Origin: DATFLK01 sp035267815
GTDB lineage: Bacteria > Pseudomonadota > Zetaproteobacteria > Mariprofundales > Mariprofundaceae
DNA length: 40,060 bases
Direction: 5' to 3'
Assembly (NCBI GenBank): GCA_035267815.1
Contig: DATFLK010000165.1
Span: 1-40,060 of the forward strand
The notes beneath the pieces are model-generated. The model searched no databases and was not told the origin of the DNA. It was given only the letters and a program-made list of their open reading frames with translations. Positions 16,481 to 25,641 of the stretch are shown piece by piece. A program made the translations under genes and the position numbers. Position 1 is the stretch's first letter; each line of letters begins with the position of its first letter.

Positions 16481-17611
16481 CTAAGACAACGTGCGTAATA
16501 CGTCGCGCAGGGTGGTGAGCAGGGCGTCGTTCTCCTCCGGCGTGCCCACGGTGATGCGCAGGTATTCCGGCATGCCGTAGGGGGTCAGCGGGCGCGGGAT
16601 GATGCCGCGATCCTCCAGCCCCCGCAGGATGCCGCTGGCGTGCCGGTCCTGCAGCAGCACGAAGTTGCCGTAGCTCTCGCCTCCCAGCACGCGCAGGGAG
16701 GCAAGCTCACCCTCAAGCCGGGCGCGCTCGCCGCTGCTCGCGGCCACCTTCTCCACCACCCAGTCGCCGTCGTCGATGGCGGCAAGGGCTCCGGCCTGGG
16801 CCAGCAGGTTAACGTTGAAGGGCTCGCGGAATCGGTTGACCAGCGCCACGATCGCTTGGTCGGCGACGGCATAGCCGACACGGCAGCCGGCCAGCCCGTA
16901 GGCCTTCGAGAAGGTGCGGCAGATGGCGAGCCCCGGATGACGCAGGCGCTTCACGCTGTCGCCTAGCTCGTCGGCCACGTATTCGTAATAGGCCTCGTCC
17001 ATGATGACGATGACATCGCGCGGCAGCCGGTCGAGGAAATTCTGGATCTCCCCGGTGCGGTGCAGCGTGCCGGTCGGGTTATTGGGGTTGGCCACGCAGA
17101 CCACCTTGGTCCGGCTGGTCACAGCCTCGGCCATGGCATCCAGATCGTGGGCCAGCCCGTCGGATTCGGGCACGGCGATGCCCTTCGCTCCGGCCGCCTG
17201 TGCGGCCAGCGCGTAGACGATGAAGCCGCGCTCGCTGTAGACCACCTCGTCGCCCGCGCCGGCGAAGGTGCGGATCAGCAGCTCCAGCACCTCGTTGGAG
17301 CCGTTGCCCGGCAGGATGTTGTGAACCGCCACACCGTGCCGCTCGGCCAGTGCTTGTTTCAGGATCGCGCAGTCGGCGTCCGGGTAGCGATGCACATCCT
17401 GAGCCGCCCGCCGCATCGCCTCGATCGCCTTTGGCGACGGGCCGTACGGGTTCTCGTTGGAGGCGAGCTTGACCGCCCGCTCGATCCCCTTCTCGCGCAG
17501 CAGCTTCTCCACCGGTTTGCCGGGCACGTAGGGGTGCAGCCCCTCGCACTGCGGCACGGCGCAAGCCGCCCAGTTCACATCCTGCGGGATCGGGTCGTTC
17601 ATGGTGCTCAT
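16481..17611 (-). CDS. hisC: Aminotransferase, histidinol-phosphate/aromatic type
   Basis: 376 residues of fold-type I PLP enzyme. Motifs: KLASNENPYGPSPKA near residue 50, the PLP-contacting CVANPNNPTGT, IMDEAYYEY and the lysine in CRTFSKAYGLAG near residue 235, ending with EYLRITVGT. HisC family enzymes transaminate histidinol phosphate; those placed between pheA and tyrA often also serve phenylalanine and tyrosine synthesis. Its location in an aromatic operon favours that role, so the symbol is by family, not proved substrate. One base separates its start from the pheA stop. Confidence 0.92.
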   Translation of the reverse strand: MSTMNDPIPQDVNWAACAVPQCEGLHPYVPGKPVEKLLREKGIERAVKLASNENPYGPSPKAIEAMRRAAQDVHRYPDADCAILKQALAERHGVAVHNILPGNGSNEVLELLIRTFAGAGDEVVYSERGFIVYALAAQAAGAKGIAVPESDGLAHDLDAMAEAVTSRTKVVCVANPNNPTGTLHRTGEIQNFLDRLPRDVIVIMDEAYYEYVADELGDSVKRLRHPGLAICRTFSKAYGLAGCRVGYAVADQAIVALVNRFREPFNVNLLAQAGALAAIDDGDWVVEKVAASSGERARLEGELASLRVLGGESYGNFVLLQDRHASGILRGLEDRGIIPRPLTPYGMPEYLRITVGTPEENDALLTTLRDVLRTLS

Positions 17612-17612
17612 G

Positions 17613-18680
17613 TCAGGTTCGGCTGGCGACCGGGAAGGAGCCCAGCACCTTCACGAAGCTGTCCGGCAGCGCCCGCACATCCTCGAGTGCGGCGGCCACA
17701 TCCGGCTCCTCGCGGTGACCGAGAAGATCGAGGAAGAAGACATACTCCCATAGCCGCTTCTTCGACGGCCGCGATTCGATGCGGGTCAGCCCGATGCCGC
17801 GCTTGTGGAACGGGGCCAGCAGATCGTGCAGTGCGCCGGGACGATCCTTGGTGGACATCACCAGCGCCGTCTTGTCCTTGCCGGACGGCGGCGAGTCGTG
17901 CTGGCCGATCACCAAAAAGCGGGTCGTGTTGCCGTGGAAATCCTCGATGTTGGCGGCGAGCACCGGCAGATCACAGCGCTCCGCCGTCTCCTTCGAGGCG
18001 ATCGCCGCGGCCTTCGGGTTGCCGGCGACCTGCTCGGCGGCGGCCGCCGTCGAGGCCGCCTCCACCAGGCGCACGTTGGGCAGGTGCGACTGCAGCCATT
18101 TGCGGCACTGGCCAAACACCTCCATCTTGGAGTAGACCACCTCGATCTCGTCGATACTGCCGCTTCCCAAAAGATGGTGGTGGATGCCGAACATCACCTC
18201 GGCGCAGATCGAAGCCTGGCTCTCCACGAAAAGGTCGAGCGTATGCGTCACCGCGCCCTCGAAGGCGTTCTCGACCGGCACCACGCCGTAGGTGGCGCGG
18301 CCGGACTCCACCTCGTCGAAGACCTCGTCGAAGTTGCGGCACGGAGTATAGGTCGGCAGCGAGCCGAACTGGTGGCGGGCGGCGGCATGCGTAAAGGTGC
18401 CCACAGGCCCGAGATAGGCGATGGTCAGCGGCTGTTCGAGCGACAGACAGGCGCCGATGATCTCGCGGAAGATGCCGTGCAATGCGATCTCGGGAAGCAC
18501 GTCCTCGTTCTGCCCGGTCAGACGACGGATAATCTCCGCTTCGCGGCTCGGCACGTAGAAGACGCTCTCGCCATTCTCATGCTTGCGGCTGCCGACCTCG
18601 CGGGCCAGCCCGACCCGCTCCTTGATCAGCTCAAGCAGCTTGTCGTCGATGGCGTCGATACCCGCTCTGAGCTCCTCCAT
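17613..18680 (-). CDS. pheA: Bifunctional chorismate mutase/prephenate dehydratase
   Basis: 355 residues from ATG 18680, chosen because GGGGAAG sits about nine bases upstream. An ATG at 18707 (MNQTGKN) is the alternative. Three domains are visible. An AroQ chorismate mutase covers about 1-80 (LRAGIDAIDDKLLELIKER). The prephenate dehydratase covers about 88-265, with YLGPVGTFTHAAA, VPVENAFEGAV and the catalytic-loop NTTRFLVIG. A regulatory ACT domain covers about 275-350, with DRPGALHDLLAPF and LTRIESRPSKK, the latter two being the phenylalanine-binding GALV-like and ESRP motifs. Feedback inhibition by phenylalanine is therefore expected. It is the first gene of the pheA-hisC-tyrA-aroA-cmk-rpsA run, with a leader of roughly 200 bp upstream. 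Confidence 0.94.
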   Translation of the reverse strand: MEELRAGIDAIDDKLLELIKERVGLAREVGSRKHENGESVFYVPSREAEIIRRLTGQNEDVLPEIALHGIFREIIGACLSLEQPLTIAYLGPVGTFTHAAARHQFGSLPTYTPCRNFDEVFDEVESGRATYGVVPVENAFEGAVTHTLDLFVESQASICAEVMFGIHHHLLGSGSIDEIEVVYSKMEVFGQCRKWLQSHLPNVRLVEAASTAAAAEQVAGNPKAAAIASKETAERCDLPVLAANIEDFHGNTTRFLVIGQHDSPPSGKDKTALVMSTKDRPGALHDLLAPFHKRGIGLTRIESRPSKKRLWEYVFFLDLLGHREEPDVAAALEDVRALPDSFVKVLGSFPVASRT

Positions 18681-18893
18681 CGAAGCATTCTTCCCCGTTT
18701 GATTCATGGAACGGCAAGCTACCAGCCGGACGCCGGAACTCAATCACCGCAAATCAGGCACAACCGGTTTAGATAAACGACAACTTCTAGCCGGAAGCAC
18801 TCAAATTCAGCTCTAACCGGCTGTGAAATTGCCCCATCCCTTAGAACTGAGTGGATCGGTGTAGGGCTAGATAGTTCTGAACATCCAAATACT

Positions 18894-20084
18894 TTATAAA
18901 TCCAACAGCATCGCGGCGGGGTATTCGAGGACATCCTTGACGGTGACGAGGAACTGCACCGCCTCGCGGCCGTCGATCAGGCGGTGATCGTAGGAGAGCG
19001 CTAGGTACATCATCGGACGGATGACGATCTGGTCGTTCTCGACCACCGGACGCTTCTCGATCTTGTGCATGCCGAGAATGCCGCTCTGCGGCGGGTTCAG
19101 GATCGGCGTGGAGAGCAGCGAGCCGAAGACGCCGCCGTTGGTGATCGAGAAGGTACCAGCCTTCAGGTCGTCGGGAAGCAGGCCGCCCTCGCGCGCCTTG
19201 CCGGCGTATTCCGCCACGGCGCGCTCGATATCGGCCATGCTCATGCGCCCGGCATCGCGGATCACCGGCACCACCAGCCCCTTCTCGGTAGAGACCGCCA
19301 CGCCGATGTTGAAGTGGTTGCGGTAGACGATGTCGTCGCCGTCGATGCAGGCGTTCACGGCCGGGAATTTCTTCAGGCCCACGATGCTGGCGCGGATGAA
19401 GAAGGACATGAAGCCGAGATCGACGCCATGCTTCTTCTTGAAGGCGTCGCGGTATTTGGATCTGAGATCCATGACCGGTTGCATGTTGACCTCGTTGAAG
19501 GTGGTCAGCATGGCGGCGGTGTTCTGCGCATCCTTCAGCCTTTTCGCGATGGTGCGGCGCAGACGACTCATCGGCACCCGCTCCTCGACCAGGTCGCCGG
19601 ATGGTTCCGCCCCGGCCTTGGGCGCGGGCTTCGGCGCCACCTTCAGTTTTTTCTCCTCCGGCTTCTCCTCGGCGAGCTTCTCTTCGGCCCTGGCCTCCGG
19701 TTTCGCTTCAGGCTTCGGCTCCGCTTCGGCGACCATCTTCTTCCCGGCTCCGGACTCGACGGATTTGACCGTAGCCCCGGCTTTCGGCTCCAACTCCACC
19801 TTGGCCGCCTTCGATGCCTTCTTCTCCTCTTTCTTCGCGGGGGCGGCACCGGCCTCGATCAGGCCGACCACCTCGCCAGGCTCGACCGTCTCGCCGGCCT
19901 GCTTGCGGATCTCCTTGAGCACGCCGTTTTCGAAGGCGGTGATCTCCATGGTGATCTTGTCGCTCTCGATCTCGGCCAGCACGTCGTCCTCGATCACCGC
20001 GTCGCCGACCTGCTTCTCCCAGGCCACCAGCGTCGCCTCCGATTCCGACTCGCCCAGGCTGGGCACCTTGATCTCGATATCCAT
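18894..20084 (-). CDS. sucB: 2-oxoglutarate dehydrogenase E2, dihydrolipoyl succinyltransferase
   Basis: 396 residues from ATG 20084, which follows AAGGGGGAG. A lipoyl domain (about 1-77, lipoylated lysine K43 in ESDKITMEI) is joined by a charged Ala/Lys/Glu/Pro linker (about 78-165) to the catalytic domain. That domain carries PMSRLRRTIAKRL, FNEVNM (a mark of SucB rather than AceF) and the active-site H367 and D371 in SYDHRLIDG. The usual 35-residue E3/E1-binding domain with its GTGxxGRI signature, expected between linker and catalytic domain, is not visible. The catalytic core looks intact. It lies 124 bp after sucA. The E3 gene lpd is not in the window. Confidence 0.94.
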   Translation of the reverse strand: MDIEIKVPSLGESESEATLVAWEKQVGDAVIEDDVLAEIESDKITMEITAFENGVLKEIRKQAGETVEPGEVVGLIEAGAAPAKKEEKKASKAAKVELEPKAGATVKSVESGAGKKMVAEAEPKPEAKPEARAEEKLAEEKPEEKKLKVAPKPAPKAGAEPSGDLVEERVPMSRLRRTIAKRLKDAQNTAAMLTTFNEVNMQPVMDLRSKYRDAFKKKHGVDLGFMSFFIRASIVGLKKFPAVNACIDGDDIVYRNHFNIGVAVSTEKGLVVPVIRDAGRMSMADIERAVAEYAGKAREGGLLPDDLKAGTFSITNGGVFGSLLSTPILNPPQSGILGMHKIEKRPVVENDQIVIRPMMYLALSYDHRLIDGREAVQFLVTVKDVLEYPAAMLLDL

Positions 20085-20178
20085 GCATCTCCCCCTTACT
20101 AAACCTTGAACGGCCAACCGGCCCGCAAGCCACGGATGGCCTGTCAACTTGGGCGATACGACCGTGAATTTTCATGAT

Positions 20179-20198
20179 GCCATGCATCCATGCATAGC
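20179..20198. repeat. ATGCAT hairpin between sucA and sucB
   Basis: A 20-base near-perfect inverted repeat with a two-base loop lies in the sucA-sucB gap, starting 11 bases after the sucA stop. Nine of ten pairs match. It contains GCATCCATGCAT, also present in the two-hairpin element at 25879-25940. It has no T-run, so it is not an ordinary terminator. It may limit read-through or set mRNA stability between the subunits. Confidence 0.4.
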
Positions 20199-20208
20199 AC
20201 CCGCTCAA

Positions 20209-23100
20209 TCAATCGATCAGCGAATCCGCCTCGCCGGCAAGTGCCGCCTCGACCAGCGCGGCCTGCTGCTGGGCGTGGCGCTTGCCCGAGCCGACGGCGG
20301 GCGAGGCCGACGTGGCCCGCGCGATATGGTGCAGGCTCTGGCCGGCGTGCAGGCAGTGGCGGATGCGGTGTGCCGTCTGGTACCAGGCACCCTGATTCTC
20401 CGGCTCCTCCTGTACCCAGACCACCTCCTTCGTCGAGGCGAAATTGGCCGTCTGCAGCTTCAGCGCATCGTACGGGAACGGGTAGAGCCGCTCGATACGC
20501 ACGATGGCGACATCATGAATCTCGCGCTTGCGGCGCGAGGCCAGCAGATCGTAATAGACCTTGCCGGAGCAGAGTAGCAGCCGCTTCACGCGCGAGGGCT
20601 CGATCGACTCGTCCGTCTCGCCCAGCACCGGCATGAAGCGACCTTCGGTGAACTCGTCGAGGCTCGAGAAGGAGAGCTTCTGACGCAGCAGGCTCTTCGG
20701 CCCCATCATGATCAGCGGCTTGCGCATACGGATCAGCACCTGCCGGCGCAGCAGATGGAAGAGCTGGGCCGGCGTGGTCGGGTAGACCACCTGCATGTTA
20801 CCCTCGGCGCAGAGCTGCAAGAAACGCTCCAGGCGGGCCGAGGAGTGCTCGGCGCCATACCCCTCGTAGCCGTGCGGCAGCCACAGCACCAGACCGCTCA
20901 TGCGGCTCCACTTCGATTCGCCGGCAGCGATGAACTGATCGATCACCACCTGCGCGTTGTTGGCGAAGTCGCCGTACTGCGCCTCCCAGATCACCAGCGC
21001 CCTGGGCTCGGCGAGCGAATAGCCGTACTCGAAGGCCATCACCGCTTCCTCGGAGAGCATGCTGTCGACAACGACGAAGTGGCCGATGTTGCCGCGCTCG
21101 GCCTGCCTGAGCGGGATGAACTTCTTGTCGGTCTGCTGGTCGTAGACCACCGCGTGGCGGTGGAAGAAGGTACCGCGCCCGCTGTCCTGGCCGGAGAGGC
21201 GCACCCAGCCGTTCTCGTTGAGGATGGCGGCGTAGGCCATCGTCTCGGCACAGCCCCAGTCGATCGGCGCGTTGCCGGCCATCATCTCGATGCGCGAGGC
21301 ATATACCTTCTCGATCTTCGGATGCAGCGCGAAATCGGGCGGCACGCGATGCACCCGGCGGGCCAGCTCGTCGAGCAACTCGCCGGGGACCGACGTTTCC
21401 GGTTCGGGAGCGCCGTTGCGCACGAACTCCTTCCAGCGCCCCTGCAGGCTGTTGGGCACCTGCGGCGGCGGCCGGTCCTTGCTGCGGCGCACCTGTTCTA
21501 GGTGCTCATGATAGTCATGCGTCATCGACTCGAGCTGCGATTCGGTCAGTACACCGTCGCGCACCAGCGCCTCGCCGTAGTGCGTCTGTACGTTGTCGTG
21601 CGCCGCGATCTTGCGGTACATGATCGGCTGCGTCACCTCCGGGGCATCGGCCTCGTTGTGGCCGTGGCGGCGGTAGCAGACGAGATCGATCACGACATCC
21701 CGCTTGAAGCGGTAGCGGAAATCGACGGCGAGCTCGACAGCCATCACCACCGCCTCCGGATCGTCGCCGTTCACGTGCAGGATCGGCGCCTGCACCATCT
21801 TGGCGATGTCGGTGCAGTAAAGCGTGGAGCGGCCGTCGAACGGGTTGGTGGTGAAGCCGATCTGGTTGTTGACGACGATATGGATCGTGCCGCCGCTGCG
21901 GAAACCGCTGAGCTGCGACAGGTTCAGCGACTCGGCCACCACGCCCTGACCGGCGAAGGCGGCGTCGCCGTGCACCAGCACGCTCATCACCTCGCGCCGC
22001 AGCATGTCGCGGCGGCGACTCTGGCGCGCCCGCACGCTGCCCAGCACGACCGGCGTAATGATCTCCAGATGCGACGGATTGAAAGCAAGCGACAGGTGGA
22101 CGGTACCCCCCTCGGTCGGGATGTCGGAGGAGAAGCCGAGATGGTACTTCACGTCGCCGGCACCGTGCTCGGCATCCTCGAACTGCACCCCCTCGAACTC
22201 GGCGAAGATTTCGGAGAGCGACTTGCCGAGCAGGTTGGCCAGCACGTTGAGCCGTCCGCGGTGCGCCATGCCGAGCGTGATCTCCTTCGCTCCCTTGTCG
22301 CCGGCGTGGGCGACCAGCGCATCGAGCATCGGGATCAGACTCTCGCCCCCCTCCAGCGAGAAGCGCTTCTGGCCGGCATAGCGCGTGTGCAGGAAGCGCT
22401 CGAACTCACCGGCCCGCATGATCTTGTCGTAAATCTTGCGCCGCTTGTCGGGCTCGAAATCGGGGGTCGAGCGGATATTCTCCAGCCGCTCCTGCAGCCA
22501 GTGTTTCTGGGCCGAATCGGTCATGTGCAGAAATTCCGGCCCGATATGGCCGCAGTAGGTCTGCTTGAGCATGGCGAGAATCTCGCGCAACGGCATCATG
22601 CGCGGGCCGACCAGATCGCCGGTCGGGAACTCGATATCCAGATCCGCCTCGCTGAGGCCGTAGTACCTCAGCTCCAGTTCGGGGCTCGGCTGCGAGGCGT
22701 TCAGATGCAGTGGATCGACCTTGGCGTGCAGGTGACCGTGCACCCGGTAACCGTGGATCAGGTAGATCGCGCGCGAGGGGTACTCGACCTGCTCCAGATC
22801 GCCGTAGAGACGTGCGCCCGCCGGCGCGGCCGGGGCGCCATGCGCCTCGGCGGCCTGCCGGATGCGCGCCTCGATCTCGTGGCGCGACAGATCGGGGCCG
22901 GCGGCATCAAGCGAGTCGAAGCGCTCGGCCCAGGCCTCCGGCACCGCATCGGGATCGGTCAGGAAGGTCTCGTAGAGCGATTCGATATAGGCGGCACTGG
23001 CGCCGTTCATGTCGGCGCCCTGTTCAAACGCCTCCCTTATGGAGGGAATGTGGGCGGAGGATTCCGGCTTCGTGGACTTCACACCGCCTTTATAACTCAT
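20209..23100 (-). CDS. sucA: 2-oxoglutarate dehydrogenase E1 component
   Basis: 963 residues, close to the roughly 930-950 usual for homodimeric OGDH E1. The start at 23100 overlaps the upstream YdcF-like stop as ATGA and is preferred over the internal ATG 23010, where the family N-terminus SAAYIESLYETFLTDP begins. Motifs in order: GMAHRGRLNVLANLLGK, VHGDAAFAGQGVVAESLNLS, NNQIGFTTNP (thiamine diphosphate and metal site) and VCYRRHGHNEAD. The C-terminal half has FVVVDSMLSEEAVMAFEYGY and VWVQEEPENQGAW. It decarboxylates 2-oxoglutarate and passes succinyl to SucB. The extra 30 residues before the conserved start could include the E2-binding tail. Confidence 0.96.
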   Translation of the reverse strand: MSYKGGVKSTKPESSAHIPSIREAFEQGADMNGASAAYIESLYETFLTDPDAVPEAWAERFDSLDAAGPDLSRHEIEARIRQAAEAHGAPAAPAGARLYGDLEQVEYPSRAIYLIHGYRVHGHLHAKVDPLHLNASQPSPELELRYYGLSEADLDIEFPTGDLVGPRMMPLREILAMLKQTYCGHIGPEFLHMTDSAQKHWLQERLENIRSTPDFEPDKRRKIYDKIMRAGEFERFLHTRYAGQKRFSLEGGESLIPMLDALVAHAGDKGAKEITLGMAHRGRLNVLANLLGKSLSEIFAEFEGVQFEDAEHGAGDVKYHLGFSSDIPTEGGTVHLSLAFNPSHLEIITPVVLGSVRARQSRRRDMLRREVMSVLVHGDAAFAGQGVVAESLNLSQLSGFRSGGTIHIVVNNQIGFTTNPFDGRSTLYCTDIAKMVQAPILHVNGDDPEAVVMAVELAVDFRYRFKRDVVIDLVCYRRHGHNEADAPEVTQPIMYRKIAAHDNVQTHYGEALVRDGVLTESQLESMTHDYHEHLEQVRRSKDRPPPQVPNSLQGRWKEFVRNGAPEPETSVPGELLDELARRVHRVPPDFALHPKIEKVYASRIEMMAGNAPIDWGCAETMAYAAILNENGWVRLSGQDSGRGTFFHRHAVVYDQQTDKKFIPLRQAERGNIGHFVVVDSMLSEEAVMAFEYGYSLAEPRALVIWEAQYGDFANNAQVVIDQFIAAGESKWSRMSGLVLWLPHGYEGYGAEHSSARLERFLQLCAEGNMQVVYPTTPAQLFHLLRRQVLIRMRKPLIMMGPKSLLRQKLSFSSLDEFTEGRFMPVLGETDESIEPSRVKRLLLCSGKVYYDLLASRRKREIHDVAIVRIERLYPFPYDALKLQTANFASTKEVVWVQEEPENQGAWYQTAHRIRHCLHAGQSLHHIARATSASPAVGSGKRHAQQQAALVEAALAGEADSLID

Positions 23101-23897
23101 GATAGGCCAAAATGCGAACCGGCATAATGGATGCGGTACCAGAGCAGGCCGAGATATTCGTGCAGGGCCAGCACACTGTCCCGAAAAGCCGTCCACTGCG
23201 GCAGATAACTGGTCAGGTTGTATTCGCCCGCCTGCCGGCCATGGTAGGCGCAGGGGGCGGCCACCGCATCGATCCTCTGACGGCTGAAGCAGAAGATGGC
23301 GCGCGGCATGTGGAAGGCGCTGGTCACCAGGATCACGTGGCGGATGCCGTCGCGGGCCAGCAGCGGCCTCAGGTCGGCGGCGTTCTCCCAGGTGTTGTCA
23401 GCCGTTATCTCGGCATGCACCCCTGTCTTCGGCAGGCCTAGGTGCACCAGCCAGCGCGCCATCACCGCCCCTTCCGGCTCGGCTCCGGTCTCCAGCGGCA
23501 CACCGCCCGTGGCATAGACCGACACGCCGGTTCCCTGGGCCAGACGGGCGGCATAAACAGTGCGCATCAGCGCCTCCTGACCGAGGCTGTCGCGCCCGCC
23601 ATACTCGGGCGCATGGCGATAGACGCCCCCGCCCAGCAGCACGATGGCGGTCTTTGCGGCCAGGCTGTCGGGCAGCCGGGTGGTCTCATAGGCCGGGTAT
23701 TCCGATTCCAGCGGATGGAGCAGCGCACCACTGACCGGTTCGGTGGAGAGCAGCCAGAGCAGTGCCAATGCCATGCCGACCAGCAGCCGGCCCCAGAGGC
23801 GGCGCCAGAAGAGAAGACCGACTGCCCCCAGCACCACCAGAACGCCCGGCGGCAGCAACAGCAGCGCCACCGATTTGGTCCACAGCAATCCGCTCAT
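23097..23897 (-). CDS. YdcF/ElyC-like membrane protein (DUF218)
   Basis: 266 residues. The start at ATG 23897 follows GGAGGTGCG. Two N-terminal membrane helices (about 8-27 and 34-53) precede a DUF218 domain from about residue 80: TAIVLLGGGVYRHAPEYGG, then YATGG and HVILVTSAFHMPRA. ElyC and SanA, the studied relatives, affect cell-envelope integrity and peptidoglycan/undecaprenyl metabolism. The molecular activity is unclear. It lies 28 bp downstream of cstA and overlaps the sucA start, so cstA, this gene and sucA are probably one transcript, an uncommon setting for this family. Confidence 0.88.
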   Translation of the reverse strand: MSGLLWTKSVALLLLPPGVLVVLGAVGLLFWRRLWGRLLVGMALALLWLLSTEPVSGALLHPLESEYPAYETTRLPDSLAAKTAIVLLGGGVYRHAPEYGGRDSLGQEALMRTVYAARLAQGTGVSVYATGGVPLETGAEPEGAVMARWLVHLGLPKTGVHAEITADNTWENAADLRPLLARDGIRHVILVTSAFHMPRAIFCFSRQRIDAVAAPCAYHGRQAGEYNLTSYLPQWTAFRDSVLALHEYLGLLWYRIHYAGSHFGLS

Positions 23898-23925
23898 CGC
23901 ACCTCCGGACGGCTCCCCGGACCGA

Positions 23926-25641
23926 TCACTCCGGCCCGGCCTCCGCCGTCTGCACCTCTTGATGATCGTTCCGGATATTGACGGCCGCCAGCAGCGCCTC
24001 GGCAAGCACCCACAGCGCCAGCAGCAGGATCACCCCACCGACCCCGGCCACCGTCCACTGCTGATTGCCAACCGCCTTGACCACACCCATCACCATGCCG
24101 GCGACGGTCGCCCCCAGCACCAGCAGCATCGGCAGTAGCGTGTAGAGCACCGGCTTGCGTTTGCGGTATAGGTAAACGGTGACGGCCAGCAGCGTCAGCC
24201 CGGCCAGGATCTGGTTGGTCGTGCCGAACAGCGTCCACAAAAAGAGCCCAGCCGGCTTGCCGTTGACCTTGAAGAAGGCGAAGAAACCGATGGCGGCCAC
24301 CGCCAGCGCCGTGGCCACGAAACGGTTGCCGAGGAAGCGGACGCCCAGCGTGTGGCCGATCTCCTCGACATTGAAGCGCAGGAGCCGGGTACCGGTATCG
24401 ACGCTGGTCATGGCAAAGGCGACGACCACAACGCTGATGAAGGCCTTGGCCAGGTCGAGCGGCACGCCGAGCTGGTGGATGAACTCGCCGTTGCCTTGGA
24501 TGAAGACGCCGAGCTTTTGGTAGAGTCCGGCCGCCTTGTGCCACGAGCCGTAGAAATCGGCCCACTGCGCATGGCTGGTGAAGGCGCCAGCCGTCGTCGC
24601 CAGCACGGCCAGCAGGGCCAACAGCGACTCGCCGATCATGCCGGCATAACCGATGAACGGCGCATCCGTCTCGCGATCGAGTTGCTTGGCCGTGGTACCG
24701 CTGGCCACGAGTCCGTGAAAGCCGGATACGGCGCCGCAGGCGATGACGATAAAGAGGAACGGGAAGATCGGCGGCGCCCCCGCGGGGTGCAGGTTGAGCG
24801 CCGGTGCCGCCCATTTGGGCGACATGATGAAGAAGCCGATCAGCATGGTCGCCATGGCGAGATAGAGCAGTAGCGAATTGAGGAAGTCTCGCGGCTGAAG
24901 CAGCAGCCAGACCGGCAGCACGCTGGCGGCGAACGCGTAGGCGAGCAGCACCCAGGTCCAGTCGGCTGCTGCCACGCCGGTGACCGGCAGGTAGAGGCCG
25001 GCCCAGGTGGTCACCAGCATCAGCACGAAACCGACGGCAATCATCGGCATCACCGGCATGTTGCGCTTGTGGATCAGGAAACCGATCACCATGGCGATCA
25101 GCATCAGCGAGTAGGTCGGGAAGACCGCCTCCGGATGCGCCGTGGCCGGGATATGGGCAGCATCGGGGGAGGCGAAAAGCCCGGAGATCACCAGCACGAA
25201 GACCCCCATAGCCAGCGCCACGAGGAAGAAGATCACCAGCAGGAAGAGCAGCCGCGTGCGCGGGGAGATGACGTCGCGGGCGATAGTGCCAATGCTCTGC
25301 CCTTTGTGGCGAATGGACAGCACCAGGGCTGAGAAGTCGTGCACGGCACCGACCAACAGGGTGCCGAGCACCACCCACAAAAGCGCCGGCACCCAGCCCC
25401 AGATCACCGCAATGGCCGGGCCCAGCATCGGTGCAAGGCCGGCGATTGAGGCGTAGTGATGCCCGAAGAGGATGTACTTGTTGGACGGCAGGTAGTCGAC
25501 GTTGTCGCGCAGCGCGTGCGCTGGCGTCACCGCATTCGCATCCAGCTCGAAGATACGCCGGGCCAGGATCGCCTTGGCATAGAAGCGGTAGAAGACGACA
25601 TAGAGGCTCAACACGCAGATGGCGATGACAACCGGCGACAT
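23926..25641 (-). CDS. cstA: CstA-family carbon starvation/peptide-pyruvate transporter
   Basis: 571 residues, shorter than enteric CstA (about 700), with about 14-16 membrane helices and the family motifs GHHYASIAGLAPMLGPAIA, GAVHDFSALVLSIRHKGQS, GAVSGFHGLVASGTT and FGTTNQILAGLTLL. Known members import peptides or pyruvate. ATG 25641 follows AGGGGGG and starts right at the first helix, so the 14 residues that could be added upstream are rejected. Its leader holds one copy of a two-hairpin element. It is followed by a YdcF-like gene and sucA, which hints that uptake and the oxoglutarate dehydrogenase step may be co-regulated. Confidence 0.93.
   Translation of the reverse strand: MSPVVIAICVLSLYVVFYRFYAKAILARRIFELDANAVTPAHALRDNVDYLPSNKYILFGHHYASIAGLAPMLGPAIAVIWGWVPALLWVVLGTLLVGAVHDFSALVLSIRHKGQSIGTIARDVISPRTRLLFLLVIFFLVALAMGVFVLVISGLFASPDAAHIPATAHPEAVFPTYSLMLIAMVIGFLIHKRNMPVMPMIAVGFVLMLVTTWAGLYLPVTGVAAADWTWVLLAYAFAASVLPVWLLLQPRDFLNSLLLYLAMATMLIGFFIMSPKWAAPALNLHPAGAPPIFPFLFIVIACGAVSGFHGLVASGTTAKQLDRETDAPFIGYAGMIGESLLALLAVLATTAGAFTSHAQWADFYGSWHKAAGLYQKLGVFIQGNGEFIHQLGVPLDLAKAFISVVVVAFAMTSVDTGTRLLRFNVEEIGHTLGVRFLGNRFVATALAVAAIGFFAFFKVNGKPAGLFLWTLFGTTNQILAGLTLLAVTVYLYRKRKPVLYTLLPMLLVLGATVAGMVMGVVKAVGNQQWTVAGVGGVILLLALWVLAEALLAAVNIRNDHQEVQTAEAGPE

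Noticed and set aside
18843..18878. Inverted repeat AGAACT/AGTTCT after sucB as a terminator
   Set aside because: It is only six to nine bases with wobbles, has a 24-base loop and no T-run. The 150-bp gap otherwise shows only short AGCCGG/CCGGCT repeats.
21502..23127. A 541-codon open frame on the plus strand opposite sucA
   Set aside because: It is the antisense of a well-conserved gene. In GC-rich sequence such frames arise from codon bias, and its translation shows no domain.
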